Assembly: GCA_963975155.1 (NCBI GenBank) | Contig: CAXBFG010000004.1 | Location: 248,001 to 312,000 of the forward strand | DNA length: 64,000 bases | Direction: 5' to 3' | Origin: UBA5109 sp963975155 | Lineage (GTDB): Bacteria > Pseudomonadota > Gammaproteobacteria > Pseudomonadales > Pseudohongiellaceae | Shown here: piece after piece, positions 17,451-26,725 of the stretch | Position numbering within the stretch: position 1 is the first letter of the stretch | How the letters are laid out: every line of letters begins with the position of its first letter | Translations under genes and position numbers: made by a program | The notes under the pieces: model-generated | The model's database searches: none | The model's input: the letters and a program-made list of their open reading frames with translations, nothing else | What the model was told of the DNA's origin: nothing

Positions 17451-19646
17451 TCAATCAGGTAAGCGCAGAGCAACCAGCTTGGCCGTAGAACTGGCGTCAC
17501 TCAGACCAGCAACAATATATTGCCTGCCATCTACCATAAAGGTCATCGGCATACCTGACACGGTGCCGGGTAATTCAAGGTGCGTGATAACCTCACCAGT
17601 GGTTTTATCTCTGACCCACATTCCTGGCGCCCCGCCTTCTCCCTCACCCTGGAACAATAAGGTTTTGGTAAGCAATAGAGTTGAGTGAGTATCTTTACCG
17701 GTTGCCGGAATGTCTACTCCGGCCAGCAAAGGATGATTCTTGATTTCGTCAGGTGTATCGCCGTTAACCTGCATCCAGACATGCTGACCCGAAACCATAT
17801 CAATGGCGGTGATTCGACCATAAGGCGGTTTTACAATTGGTATGCCCTCAACTGTCGGTGTTATGGCGGTCGGAGACAATACATATTCAATAGTCGAAAC
17901 ATCCGGCAGATGTTCCATCGCTTTTACATGCACTCGCGTTATGGTCGGTAAATAAATCATTCCGGTTTCCGGATCATAAGCGGCACCTTCCCAGTTTGAA
18001 CCACCCGTTGCATGTGGCAAGTGCAAGGTTCCCAGCGTGCCATCATTGGGATCCCTATAAAGACTGGGCGGTGAAAACAGGGTGCTGGAACGATACTTTG
18101 ACACGATCTCCCTGGCCATTGCAGCGATTTCAGGTGTGAAATCAACCATGTCTTCTTCCTGAAAGCCCTGTCGGTCATAAGGTGCCGGCAGTAAGGGAAA
18201 GGGTTGTACCGGCGAAGTCCACTCTCCAGGAACATCTGTCAAAGGCACTCTGCGTTCTTCAATTGGGAATATTGATTCTCCGGTACCTCTGTTAAAGGCA
18301 AACAGGTGGCTCTGTTTAAGCGCCTGTATCACTATCGGCGTTCCATCCGGCAAGTTTGCGACCACCGGAGCGGCCGGCGTATCAAAATCCCAGATATCGT
18401 GATGGGTATGCTGAAAATGCCACACCATCTCTCCGGTTCGATAGTTCACCGCAACGATGGAGCTGGAAAATAAATTATTACCATGCCTGTCTCCCCCATA
18501 GTAATCACCGGTTGGGGCTTCCACTGGAAGATAAACTAGGTCCAGTTCAGGGTCTGCTGACAATGGCGCCCAGGCACCTGCGTTGCCGGTGATATCAGCA
18601 CCTGTGATCCAGCTTTCAGAACCTGGCTCACCGGCTTCCGGAATGGTTTTAAAGGTCCAGAGTAACTCTCCGCTATTGGCATCAAAACCGCGGATATCGC
18701 CTTTTACATTACTGGCAGTCAACGGTCGTGACCCAACCGTGTGTGCGGCCCCGACTATAATCACATCTTCAACCACCAATGGAGGAAATGAAATGCCAAT
18801 ATCAATGACGTCTCTATCGACAGCCAGCCGCAGGCCGTTTTTTAAATCAACAAAACCGCCGGCGCCAAAACTTTCTCTGGGTAAACCGGTTCTGGCATTC
18901 AGTGCAACCAGAAAATAACCCGGCGTTACCGTAAAAATGGTTTCCTGGGCCCCATTACTATAATAAGAAAGCCCCTTGCCTGAGCCTTTCCGAGGCGCGT
19001 CATTAAAACGTTGACCTTCCTGTGGGCGCCACATCCATAATAACTGTCCGTTTGCCGGATCCAGCGCGACGACATTCCTGGTAGTTCCTGCGGTAGCGTA
19101 CATAGTGCCATCAACCATTAAAGGCGTGGTGACACTGTTGGTTTCGGCAAATGGACCAAAAGGACCAATATCAAAGACCCAGGCAATCTCCAGGGAGTCA
19201 GCATTTTCCGCATTGATCTGATCAAGGGGTGAATAGCGTGTAGATGCTTCGTCACCGCCTAAATGTGTCCAGTTAACGGTTTCACCTTCAGTCGATGCCA
19301 AGGCGGGTGGATCAATCTGGATCAGAGCCAGCGTAGAACCCGTCAGCCCATCGGGCACATCAATGCTGGCTGTTTCCAGCAAAAATGCGGTGACATCAAG
19401 GTATTGCTGTGGATTAAGCGATCCCGGATTTTCCGCCGGCATGGTTTGCCTCAACTGATCATGCAGCTCCTGAGCACTGCGTCCAACCCAGTCATTTTGT
19501 AAGCGGGCATTTATTTCTATGGGGATGTGGCAACGGATACATTCGGACTGAAAAACAGTCGCTCCTCTATCGGCACTCAGCTCCTGAGCATTGCTCAATG
19601 GCACCAGCAAACAAGTCAACAATGCGATGGATAAGCGTTTTTTCAT
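17451..19646 (-). CDS. PQQ-type quinoprotein dehydrogenase with N-terminal haem c
   Basis: From the ATG at 19644-19646 this is a 731-residue exported protein; a TTG at 19724 gives a 26-residue extension without a signal character. After the signal peptide comes a cytochrome c domain with the canonical motif CIRCH and a likely Met ligand in QTMPAENPG. An eight-bladed quinoprotein beta-propeller fills the rest, with tryptophan-docking-like repeats (ALDPANGQLLWMW, GFDANSGELLWTFK, AVNYRTGEMVWHF, AIDMVSGQHVWMQ). The Cys-Cys pair typical of PQQ alcohol dehydrogenases is absent. It likely oxidises an alcohol or sugar in the periplasm and passes electrons to the haem. No PQQ biosynthesis genes are in the window. 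Confidence 0.88.
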   Translation of the reverse strand: MKKRLSIALLTCLLVPLSNAQELSADRGATVFQSECIRCHIPIEINARLQNDWVGRSAQELHDQLRQTMPAENPGSLNPQQYLDVTAFLLETASIDVPDGLTGSTLALIQIDPPALASTEGETVNWTHLGGDEASTRYSPLDQINAENADSLEIAWVFDIGPFGPFAETNSVTTPLMVDGTMYATAGTTRNVVALDPANGQLLWMWRPQEGQRFNDAPRKGSGKGLSYYSNGAQETIFTVTPGYFLVALNARTGLPRESFGAGGFVDLKNGLRLAVDRDVIDIGISFPPLVVEDVIIVGAAHTVGSRPLTASNVKGDIRGFDANSGELLWTFKTIPEAGEPGSESWITGADITGNAGAWAPLSADPELDLVYLPVEAPTGDYYGGDRHGNNLFSSSIVAVNYRTGEMVWHFQHTHHDIWDFDTPAAPVVANLPDGTPIVIQALKQSHLFAFNRGTGESIFPIEERRVPLTDVPGEWTSPVQPFPLLPAPYDRQGFQEEDMVDFTPEIAAMAREIVSKYRSSTLFSPPSLYRDPNDGTLGTLHLPHATGGSNWEGAAYDPETGMIYLPTITRVHVKAMEHLPDVSTIEYVLSPTAITPTVEGIPIVKPPYGRITAIDMVSGQHVWMQVNGDTPDEIKNHPLLAGVDIPATGKDTHSTLLLTKTLLFQGEGEGGAPGMWVRDKTTGEVITHLELPGTVSGMPMTFMVDGRQYIVAGLSDASSTAKLVALRLPD

Positions 19647-19994
19647 CTTAGCGCTACCTACTATTATTTTTATCATCCAAGCAGGGATGGGAAGTGAACG
19701 AAATGGTAACGTGTTTTGGGGCAATCAAAAAGCTTAAAACAAACAAACTTACCTGAGCTAATACTTTGGCTGGTAATTCAGTTTGAATTTGCTTTCTTCA
19801 TGAATCGGCCTGAGCCCGTGTAGCAACTCTGTCGGCAAACTAAACGTGAAGCACTGCCTTGTTTAGTTTTAACGGGTTTTAAACTTAGGCGCAGAATTCG
19901 CTTTTGAAGGGATTTACATTTGATTTAATTAAGACAATGCGCGGGACTTGAGAATCCCGCGCATTGTGACTTACATTTTAGACAGCAAACAGGC
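19647..19994. other. Intergenic region with a long hairpin
   Basis: These 348 bp hold the promoter region of the quinoprotein gene and the hairpin at 19934-19967 downstream of the amidohydrolase gene. I see no further coding sequence. Confidence 0.5.
19934..19967 (-). terminator. Perfect 13-bp-arm hairpin after amidohydrolase gene
   Basis: Arms 19934-19946 and 19955-19967 (starting ACAATGCGCGGGA) pair perfectly around an 8-base loop. On the minus strand it follows the amidohydrolase stop by 27 bases and is trailed by a mixed T/A tract rather than a clean T run. A terminator or mRNA 3' stabiliser is likely. Confidence 0.55.
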
Positions 19995-21239
19995 TTAACG
20001 CTTATCAATAAGCACTTCACCACCGAGGACCGTGACAGTCGTGGTTAACATGCCATAGATATTCTCGGTCGGGTCACCGGAAAGCAGGATGATATCCGCC
20101 AATTTTCCAGGTTCAAGTGTACCAATCTCATCTTCCATGCTGATAAAACGGGCAGAGTTGGGGCCCATAATCTGATGGATATCCTGCATTGAGAACACAA
20201 TACTGAAGGACTTTAACTCGTGCTCCAGCACAACAAGGTCGGCAAAGTTCTGGTCCGTTGAGAAAGAAATCGAGCCATGATTAGGATCTGCATCCCAGAC
20301 CCGACGTGCATTGATAATAGTATAAGCGCCTTCTGTACCTACAGCTCGGCCCTTGGTATCCCGATTGGCTCCGGCAAGTGCTTCCGGCCACATACGTCCA
20401 TCTCTGAAGCGAGGGGTGTTATCACGTGGAAACTGTACAGGCGCCGGGGCAGCGGATTCACGATCAATAGTTGGCGCACCAAAGGCAATCAGGCCGGAAA
20501 TAATCCCGCCGTTTTCGGCGATTATGCGAGCATCATCAAAACCGGTGAAATCTTTATTGGGCAAATGCACTAAACGTGTAACACCTGCTTCGACTGCAGC
20601 TACTGTTGCTGGCGTGCTGACGGCGTGAACATTCACCTGAACGCCCAAACTTGCGGCTTCTTCAACAATCGCCTTGAGCACTTCTATTTCTGCTTGCGGT
20701 GGGGCTGGTTCTGGTGTCAATCCAATTTCACCGGTATGCATAACGCCCATATCAGCTAGCGCCCGAACAGCCGCTCGCGCTTCAGCCGGCGTCTGACGCA
20801 GACTAACACTGCCCGATGGGATCAGACGCGGGCCAAGAACCTCGCCACTTGATATACGATTACTCAGAGCAAGATTTCCAACAGCATCACCACCGCCGTT
20901 CAAAACGGTTGTGTAACCCGCTTCAAGCAAGGAGCGCATCTGCGCTTCAAAATCCTCACTGTCACGAACGTGCTTGTGATCATCAATAAATCCAGCCATC
21001 GCTGTCATGCCTGCAGCATCGACTACATCGCCAACAGTGCGTTGCGGGTTACCGGCTGATACTGAGCTGATACGACCATCCTCAATAACAATTGAGCCAT
21101 TTTCGATGATGTTACCGGGTGTCACAATAATACGCGCATTAGTGATGGTCAGATCCTGTGCCTGAACCTGGAGGCTCATTAAAAGCATCAGGCCACCCAA
21201 AATATGAGATTTTCCTGTAAAAAAGGTTTTATTAATCAT
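19995..21239 (-). CDS. Exported amidohydrolase family protein
   Basis: This 414-residue protein has a signal peptide (hydrophobic 13-27, cleavage near VQAQ) and an amidohydrolase metal-dependent barrel. Metal ligands are visible as HKH in GFIDDHKHV (near 88), His in VNVHAVS (near 200), His in RLVHLPN (near 220) and Asp in SFSTDQNFAD (near 333). The closing beta-domain motif GTLEPGKLADIILLSGDP (near 376) is typical. Secreted members act on dipeptides, cyclic amides or nitrogen heterocycles; substrate cannot be read here. It is monocistronic: 269 bp lie before the methyltransferase gene's stop upstream and a strong hairpin lies downstream. Confidence 0.9.
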   Translation of the reverse strand: MINKTFFTGKSHILGGLMLLMSLQVQAQDLTITNARIIVTPGNIIENGSIVIEDGRISSVSAGNPQRTVGDVVDAAGMTAMAGFIDDHKHVRDSEDFEAQMRSLLEAGYTTVLNGGGDAVGNLALSNRISSGEVLGPRLIPSGSVSLRQTPAEARAAVRALADMGVMHTGEIGLTPEPAPPQAEIEVLKAIVEEAASLGVQVNVHAVSTPATVAAVEAGVTRLVHLPNKDFTGFDDARIIAENGGIISGLIAFGAPTIDRESAAPAPVQFPRDNTPRFRDGRMWPEALAGANRDTKGRAVGTEGAYTIINARRVWDADPNHGSISFSTDQNFADLVVLEHELKSFSIVFSMQDIHQIMGPNSARFISMEDEIGTLEPGKLADIILLSGDPTENIYGMLTTTVTVLGGEVLIDKR

Positions 21240-21500
21240 TTTATTATTCTCTTCCCGGCCTTAGTACCGGTTATAAATTTAACTGTAATGAGTATTTGAA
21301 TTTGGTTAAAAACTTTCCAACTATAATTTGTTATAAATTAGAGGTCGAAGTTACAAGCTTCGTAATGGAGAGTAATAGAATGATACTGGAAATAACAGGC
21401 TTGAGGACAATTTATTAAAAATTTCAGGGGCTGGCTTCCCTGTCGGCTTTTGCTTTCACTTTTCTTCCACATTTCCCGTTAATTTCGATTTTTAAGCCCC

Positions 21501-22451
21501 TCAATTTATCTTCTTCATGTAAAAAGAACCGGGGTTACGCTGGTCCGCTGGAAAGGGAGAAATAGCTTTAAATTTTTCCGCATGATGGGAACTGAGATAA
21601 TTTAATGCGCCTATAATTTCCCAGCTACTGTTATGACTCAGGAAGGCTTCCAGCAGATATTGTTCATTCCACAGGATAACCTTGTCTTCAAGCCACTCAC
21701 GGGGATAGTTTTTAGGGAAGAAAATATCATGCACATGCACAATGACGCCTTTCTTCAAACTCGGTAAAAGCTGAAGGTACTCAAACAAAACATCACCTTG
21801 CGGTCGAATGACATGAGATGAATCTATAAATAAAATATCGTTTTCTTCCAGCTGTGAAAAGAAATCCAGCTCCACTTCTTCCACTTTCCTACGAAGCACT
21901 GCAACATTTGTTTTCTCGAGCCAGGGCATTTCATAAGGCTCAATACAAGTATGCTCACAATGGTAAGTTGGGTCCTCAGCCTTGTTTTCATGAATGGCCT
22001 TAATAGCCATCAGGGTTGAATTTCCACTGCCAACTTCAATAATTTTTTTCGGCTTGATTGTTCGAATCAGTTGATACCAGTATTCTGCATCTCCCGACTC
22101 AAAGGAGCCATTATGCAGATAAAATTCCAGTTCTGGACCTTTAGTCAGCGGAATATTCTCAAGTTCTTTTGTGTAAGTAAATTTTTCCAGGTAGGCAAGC
22201 TGCGTATCAAGATTCAGATCGATACCTGGCAACTTCCTGTCCTGAGAATAATCCAGGCGGGATTCACGAAAATCAAATTGCGGCTCATAGTAATGATTAC
22301 GAATCGGGAAGATACCCACCCGCAGCAAGGCCCCCTTGATCAGCGGCAATCTGTGAACGCCTTTTTTTCTGACGGCTTTTAAAATCCATGCTGAGAAATA
22401 GACAAAAGGAAGCAGTAAAATATCGACAGTTTTATAAATAACTTTTTTCAT
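21501..22451 (-). CDS. Class I SAM-dependent methyltransferase
   Basis: This is a 316-residue protein with a short hydrophobic N-terminus (ILLLPFVYFSAWIL, near 11-24) that may anchor it to the membrane. A Rossmann methyltransferase core follows: motif I KKIIEVGSGNSTL near residue 135, acidic motif II in CIEPYEMPW near 168, and ILFIDSSHVIRPQGD near 207. The arrangement resembles Methyltransf_24-like enzymes that modify glycans or secondary metabolites. The acceptor cannot be predicted. The gene lies 86 bp below the SDR gene, behind a hairpin, and is probably expressed separately. Confidence 0.82.
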   Translation of the reverse strand: MKKVIYKTVDILLLPFVYFSAWILKAVRKKGVHRLPLIKGALLRVGIFPIRNHYYEPQFDFRESRLDYSQDRKLPGIDLNLDTQLAYLEKFTYTKELENIPLTKGPELEFYLHNGSFESGDAEYWYQLIRTIKPKKIIEVGSGNSTLMAIKAIHENKAEDPTYHCEHTCIEPYEMPWLEKTNVAVLRRKVEEVELDFFSQLEENDILFIDSSHVIRPQGDVLFEYLQLLPSLKKGVIVHVHDIFFPKNYPREWLEDKVILWNEQYLLEAFLSHNSSWEIIGALNYLSSHHAEKFKAISPFPADQRNPGSFYMKKIN

Positions 22452-22498
22452 AATAAATGTTGGAACAAGCTGTGTGATTCATATTCATTAAGCATGCT

Positions 22499-22525
22499 CA
22501 CCTGCAATAAGGATCATTGCAGGTG
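22499..22525 (-). terminator. Hairpin after the carboxylate operon
   Basis: CACCTGCAAT (22499-22508) and ATTGCAGGTG (22516-22525) are perfect 10-bp arms with a 7-base loop. It lies 13 bp beyond the SDR stop on the minus strand. No T run follows, so it may act as an mRNA end rather than an intrinsic terminator. Confidence 0.5.
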
Positions 22526-22537
22526 CCATTGTCAGAC

Positions 22538-23293
22538 TTATGCAAGATAAGCACCTCCATTTACATGCATGGTCTGGCCCGTAATATAACGGCCTGAGTT
22601 GCCGGCCAAAAATGCCACAGACTCTGCAATTTCTTCAGGCAAGCCACGACGATGCACTAAATTAGTACGCGTGTCATGGTGTTGGGGCTTGTTCCCTGCT
22701 TCCCTGACCGTCTCAATCAAACCTGGCGCAACACAATTGACAGTAATCCCATCCGGCGATAATTCATGCGCCAGAGCGCGAGTAAAACCGACCAGCCCGG
22801 CCTTGGCTGAAATGACATGGGCACGATTAGAAGCACCTGTATGTGCAGTTAAACCGCCAATATTGATTATGGCAGCCTGGGGGCTTTTTTGCAGTGCCGC
22901 TAATGCTGCCTGCGTAATTAAAAAAACTGCGTCCAGACAGACGCTCATGACACGTCGCCATTCAGCAAAGCTTAACTCTGCAAAGGGGCATTCCGGCCGA
23001 ATAGCGGCGTTATTTACCAGGGTATCAAGGCGCCCAAAACGATCCAGCACCTCTTTCATAATACGTGGCGCTGTTTCCGGATCTGCAAGATCACCGAGTG
23101 TAATAAGCCCCTGTCTGCCGCAAGCTTCCACCAGGCTTAGGCTTTGTTTAGCAGCTTCCAGATCATGGGCTGCATGAATGACAACATGGCTGCCGTTCTC
23201 GGCAAGCGTTCGGGCAATGGCCTGACCGATATTTCGAGAGGAGCCGGTAACCAGGGCTACCTTATCCGGCATTGACTGTTTTGCTGTGCCCAT
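22538..23293 (-). CDS. SDR-family protein lacking the catalytic Ser and Tyr
   Basis: This is a 251-residue short-chain dehydrogenase/reductase fold. The NAD(P) motif GSSRNIG (near 17), LVNNAAI (near 92), the late PG motif in NCVAPGLIETV (near 186) and C-terminal ITGQTMHVNGG are all normal. The active site is not: the usual Ser region reads INIGG and the Tyr of YxxxK is Val160 (HVISAK), with His159 beside it. It may use a different base or have lost dehydrogenase activity. A minor SDR branch with HV-x-x-AK exists. The start overlaps the PrpD stop by one base (TAATG), with GGGAG upstream, so it is translationally coupled. Confidence 0.88.
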   Translation of the reverse strand: MGTAKQSMPDKVALVTGSSRNIGQAIARTLAENGSHVVIHAAHDLEAAKQSLSLVEACGRQGLITLGDLADPETAPRIMKEVLDRFGRLDTLVNNAAIRPECPFAELSFAEWRRVMSVCLDAVFLITQAALAALQKSPQAAIINIGGLTAHTGASNRAHVISAKAGLVGFTRALAHELSPDGITVNCVAPGLIETVREAGNKPQHHDTRTNLVHRRGLPEEIAESVAFLAGNSGRYITGQTMHVNGGAYLA

Positions 23294-24657
23294 TATGCAC
23301 TCCCTATGTTGCGGATTAATTCATGACCATTCTGCATGGCTCCGATAGATTTACAAATACCCAGCACTTTATCCGGATCAGGATGAGCTCCATAACGACA
23401 ATTGGCATAGAATTTTTCGGTAATTTCCTGCTGGCTAAGCGGCGCATCACGACCGCCGCGCATATACCCCTGGCGAACTTCTTTCTGGGTCCCGTCTTTA
23501 AAAAACACCTTAACATGCCCGGTAAATCTCTCAGGATAAGGATTCTCAGGATCGACCTGATAATTCACCCTGGCAGCCAGTGCCAGCAGGTCCGGATCCG
23601 AAATTGATTCTGCCGTATAGTCTCCCAGATCGGCATGCCCCCTGATCAGACCTAAGGCGACCCCGAAAGGCACACTGAATTTTGCCGCATAGGGTGTCGG
23701 CGGTACTCTTTTTATATCCAGGGGTTCCCACAGCCTGTGCACATAGCCCTCTGCTGTTTCGCAAACAACTGACTCCACATCGGCAGGCTTTATTCCTTGT
23801 TCTCGAAGTTGCCGCGCACAATCAATATAGGGCTGAATCATGGTGCCACAAGGATAAGGTTTAAATGAAATTGTATTGCTGACAAAATCCTCACCTAGCC
23901 CGTCAAAAAGACAATCCAGTTTAGGCTTAACTGAAGCTGCAAATACCTTGAAAGCACCGTGTTCACCTTCAAACACATAGCGGGGACCAACAAACCCGGC
24001 CCTGGCCATAGCATAGGCGCGTAACCCGGACTGAGCAGCCCAGCCAGGATGCATACGTTTCGTCCAGCTGCCATCACCCAGATATTCAATAATGCCCGAT
24101 GCCATGCTCCCGGCAATGCCCAGCGCGTTTGCTATAACTTTGCTGTCTGCCCTGCAGGCTACAGCAATACCAAAGGCTGCTGCAAAAGACCCAAGCACAG
24201 CAGTAGGATGAAAACCTGACTTGTGTATGGCTTTAGGTAAAGTTAAGGCAAGTCGACAAAGTATTTCATTGCCGGCAACCAGGCCCAGCATGATATCGGC
24301 TGAATTCAATTGAAAACGCTCTGCTGCAGCCAGCATGGCAGGGACCATCACGACACCAGAGTGAACCGGGCCTCCTTCAAAAGTATCATCAAAGTCTTCA
24401 CCGTGGGCTGCCGTACCGTTGACGATGGCTGCACTTGAGGCGGAGACCCGCATATCATGACCCAACAGGGTGAAATCACCAGGTTCAGAAGCGTCAATCA
24501 CGGCTTTTACATAGTCATTATTTCGTGCCGCAATACAAAGCCCAATGATATCAATCAGGATATCGCTATTTTTTGACAGGCTTGCTTCGGTCAGACTCGA
24601 GTCTTCAAAATTTTCACCCCAGATTCCCAGTCGCAGGGCTACACTTTCTTCATTCAT
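23293..24657 (-). CDS. MmgE/PrpD family protein (first copy)
   Basis: This 454-residue member of the MmgE/PrpD fold shows typical blocks: NGTAAHGEDFDDTF (near 80), HPTAVLGSFAAAFG (near 150), KRMHPGWAAQSGLRA (near 200), and FKPYPCGTMIQPYIDC (near 272). The family includes 2-methylcitrate dehydratase, cis-aconitate decarboxylase and iminodisuccinate epimerase, all acting on small di- or tricarboxylates. It lies 12 bp below tctA and is coupled to the SDR gene, so its substrate is probably what the transporter brings in. A GGGGAG ribosome site precedes the ATG. It differs clearly from the second copy at 28974-30407. Confidence 0.9.
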   Translation of the reverse strand: MNEESVALRLGIWGENFEDSSLTEASLSKNSDILIDIIGLCIAARNNDYVKAVIDASEPGDFTLLGHDMRVSASSAAIVNGTAAHGEDFDDTFEGGPVHSGVVMVPAMLAAAERFQLNSADIMLGLVAGNEILCRLALTLPKAIHKSGFHPTAVLGSFAAAFGIAVACRADSKVIANALGIAGSMASGIIEYLGDGSWTKRMHPGWAAQSGLRAYAMARAGFVGPRYVFEGEHGAFKVFAASVKPKLDCLFDGLGEDFVSNTISFKPYPCGTMIQPYIDCARQLREQGIKPADVESVVCETAEGYVHRLWEPLDIKRVPPTPYAAKFSVPFGVALGLIRGHADLGDYTAESISDPDLLALAARVNYQVDPENPYPERFTGHVKVFFKDGTQKEVRQGYMRGGRDAPLSQQEITEKFYANCRYGAHPDPDKVLGICKSIGAMQNGHELIRNIGSA

Positions 24658-24669
24658 GGATACTCCCCT

Positions 24670-26181
24670 TCATAATTCTCCCGAATCATTCATTATTTTC
24701 GTTGGCCTGGCTGACAAAATGCGAATCAACCTTCTAAGCAGCGAACCAAAAACAAATATCACGGCCAGGGATAATAGCACCAGGGAAATCCTGTCATTTA
24801 TAAATATGCTGAGATCATCACCCGATAATAAAAGCGATCGCCTGAAATTACTTTCAATCATAAAGCCAAGCACCAATCCCAGAATTGTTGGCAGGAATGG
24901 GAAATTGAAGAGTCTCATAAAGTAACCAATGACACCTGCTACTAACATCACAGAAAGATCAAAGAGACTATTATTAATTGAATAAATTCCGGACATGATT
25001 AAAGCAAGTATAAAAGCATTAAGATAAGGGCGCGGCTTATTCACCAGCCAGATACAAACAGGCATCATTGCGATACCGATAAAAAACAGTGCGATAGCCG
25101 CAAAAAACAATCCTGTATACAGATCACCAACTACATCACCTGATCTTGCAAATAACATAGGTCCGGGTATTAAACCGTGAATTAGAAATCCACCAAGCAG
25201 GATAGCCGTCGAGTTGGAACCGGGAATGCCAAAACTCAGCAAAGGGATCAGGGAAGTCCCTGCAACTGTATTGTTTGCTGTTTCCGGTGCTGCGATTCCT
25301 TCTGGCGAGCCTTTGCCAAATTCATCTTTTGACTTTGACCAGCGCCGGGCTTCGTTATAGGACATGAAAGAGGCGATTGTTCCGCCAGCACCAGGAATGA
25401 CTCCTTCAAAGCCGCCGAATAATGCTCCAATTGACTGCGGCAGAATGAGTCTTTTTTTAAGCTTATTATCAGGAAAGAGAATGCGTGGTGCTGCTTTTAC
25501 CCGTATGTCTTCCAGTGCTGATGCCTGCTTCAGCAACTCACTCATGGCGAACAAACCCACCATAATCAGAATGGGCTGGATACCCGATAATAAGTCTGAA
25601 ACGCCAAAAGTAAAACGGCTGATCCCTGAGACGGGATCGGTTCCTATGGTAGCTATCATCAGACCAAACAGGGCTGCTATCAGCCCTTTGACCAGTGACT
25701 CCTCAGCTAAACTGACAATCACACTCAGACCCAGTACTCCCAGTGCAAAATAGGCGGGAGGAGTAAAAGCCAAAGCCATTTGAGCCAGCGGCTGGCTCAG
25801 CAGCACCAGAAAAAACAGCCCGACAAAGCTGCCGATAACACCTGAATACAGGGAAATTCCCAGCGCAAGTCCTGCCTTGCCTTGCTGATTCATCTCATAA
25901 CCATCGATGACAGAAGCTGCAGCGGCATTGGTGCCTGGAGTACGAATCAGAATTGCCGGTATGGAGCCGCCATATTCCGCGCCAATATAGGTAGATGCCA
26001 GCAATACAATTGCCATGGACGGTTCCAGAGCATAGGTAAAAGGCAGCAGCAGAGCCATGGTGATAGATGGAGAAATACCCGGCAAGGATCCCCCTACTAT
26101 GCCCCATGCCACTCCCAATAAAGCCGGCAGAATCAAAGAAACATGTATCGATTCAGTTAAAAATATGAGTATTGAGTCCAT
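24670..26181 (-). CDS. tctA: Tripartite tricarboxylate transporter, large permease TctA
   Basis: This 503-residue membrane protein has about 11-12 hydrophobic segments. The TctA signature appears near the N-terminus (GVAWGIVGGSLPGISPSITMALLLP, in part) and in the middle (PGAGGTIASFMSYNEARRWSK, in part), and the LSFGIPGSNSTAILLGG block follows. TctA forms the translocation channel for a carboxylate delivered by the periplasmic TctC protein. It is 6 bp below tctB. The order tctC-tctB-tctA is the usual one. The substrate is unknown; citrate is only one possibility for this family. Confidence 0.93.
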   Translation of the reverse strand: MDSILIFLTESIHVSLILPALLGVAWGIVGGSLPGISPSITMALLLPFTYALEPSMAIVLLASTYIGAEYGGSIPAILIRTPGTNAAAASVIDGYEMNQQGKAGLALGISLYSGVIGSFVGLFFLVLLSQPLAQMALAFTPPAYFALGVLGLSVIVSLAEESLVKGLIAALFGLMIATIGTDPVSGISRFTFGVSDLLSGIQPILIMVGLFAMSELLKQASALEDIRVKAAPRILFPDNKLKKRLILPQSIGALFGGFEGVIPGAGGTIASFMSYNEARRWSKSKDEFGKGSPEGIAAPETANNTVAGTSLIPLLSFGIPGSNSTAILLGGFLIHGLIPGPMLFARSGDVVGDLYTGLFFAAIALFFIGIAMMPVCIWLVNKPRPYLNAFILALIMSGIYSINNSLFDLSVMLVAGVIGYFMRLFNFPFLPTILGLVLGFMIESNFRRSLLLSGDDLSIFINDRISLVLLSLAVIFVFGSLLRRLIRILSARPTKIMNDSGEL

Positions 26182-26187
26182 ATTTAC

Positions 26188-26667
26188 CTATAACAAAATG
26201 CCCGAGGGCATAGGAACATTTAATAGGAGTACAAAAATTGCCCAAAGTATCAGTGCCCCTGCCCCCGCTATAAAGGCAAGACGCAAATTGAGTTTGGCAC
26301 CGAGATAAGCGGCAACAAGCGCAAGCAAAATTGCAACTGAAATGATATAACCCAGAAAGGAAACCAAAACCAGATAGGATATTGCCAGACATAGCAAACC
26401 AAGAGCCCGTAAAAGGCGCATCCCCTCGCCATGCCATTCAAACCTGCCAGAATCATTTGTTTTTATGGCATGTACGACCGACTGGATGCATAAAATAATA
26501 CCCAGACTTAACATCAGAATACCCAGAACTTTTGGCATTCCTGCTGGCCCAACTGTGTCTGCCAGCGCACTGACGCGCTGTTTGAATGCAAAGTACAGGT
26601 AGAGACTTCCCAGCAAGATGGCAATTAATCCGGCAACGAAATCTTTGGAAATCACAGGATACTTCAA
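26188..26667 (-). CDS. tctB: Tripartite tricarboxylate transporter, small permease TctB
   Basis: This 159-residue protein has four hydrophobic segments and the TctB-like pattern FVAGLIAILLGSLYLY...ADTVGPAGMPKVLGILML. It is the small membrane subunit of the TctCBA carrier. No ATG fits. The TTG at 26665-26667 has GAGG nine bases upstream; a GTG at 26655 is the alternative start and gives a protein shorter by four residues. It sits between tctC (58 bp gap) and tctA (6 bp gap). Confidence 0.88.
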   Translation of the reverse strand: MKYPVISKDFVAGLIAILLGSLYLYFAFKQRVSALADTVGPAGMPKVLGILMLSLGIILCIQSVVHAIKTNDSGRFEWHGEGMRLLRALGLLCLAISYLVLVSFLGYIISVAILLALVAAYLGAKLNLRLAFIAGAGALILWAIFVLLLNVPMPSGILL

Positions 26668-26725
26668 GGCAGATTAACCTCGGTGATCAAGTACGGCTGG
26701 GCATGGAACAGATAAGGCCCGAAGC

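Noticed and set aside
17122..17688. 188-residue plus-strand frame spanning the rhodanese and quinoprotein genes
   Set aside because: Both covered genes have clear motifs; this frame has no ribosome site or domain.
22599..23177. 192-residue frame antisense to the SDR gene
   Set aside because: Antisense shadow of a conserved family gene, with Ser/Arg/Pro-rich composition.
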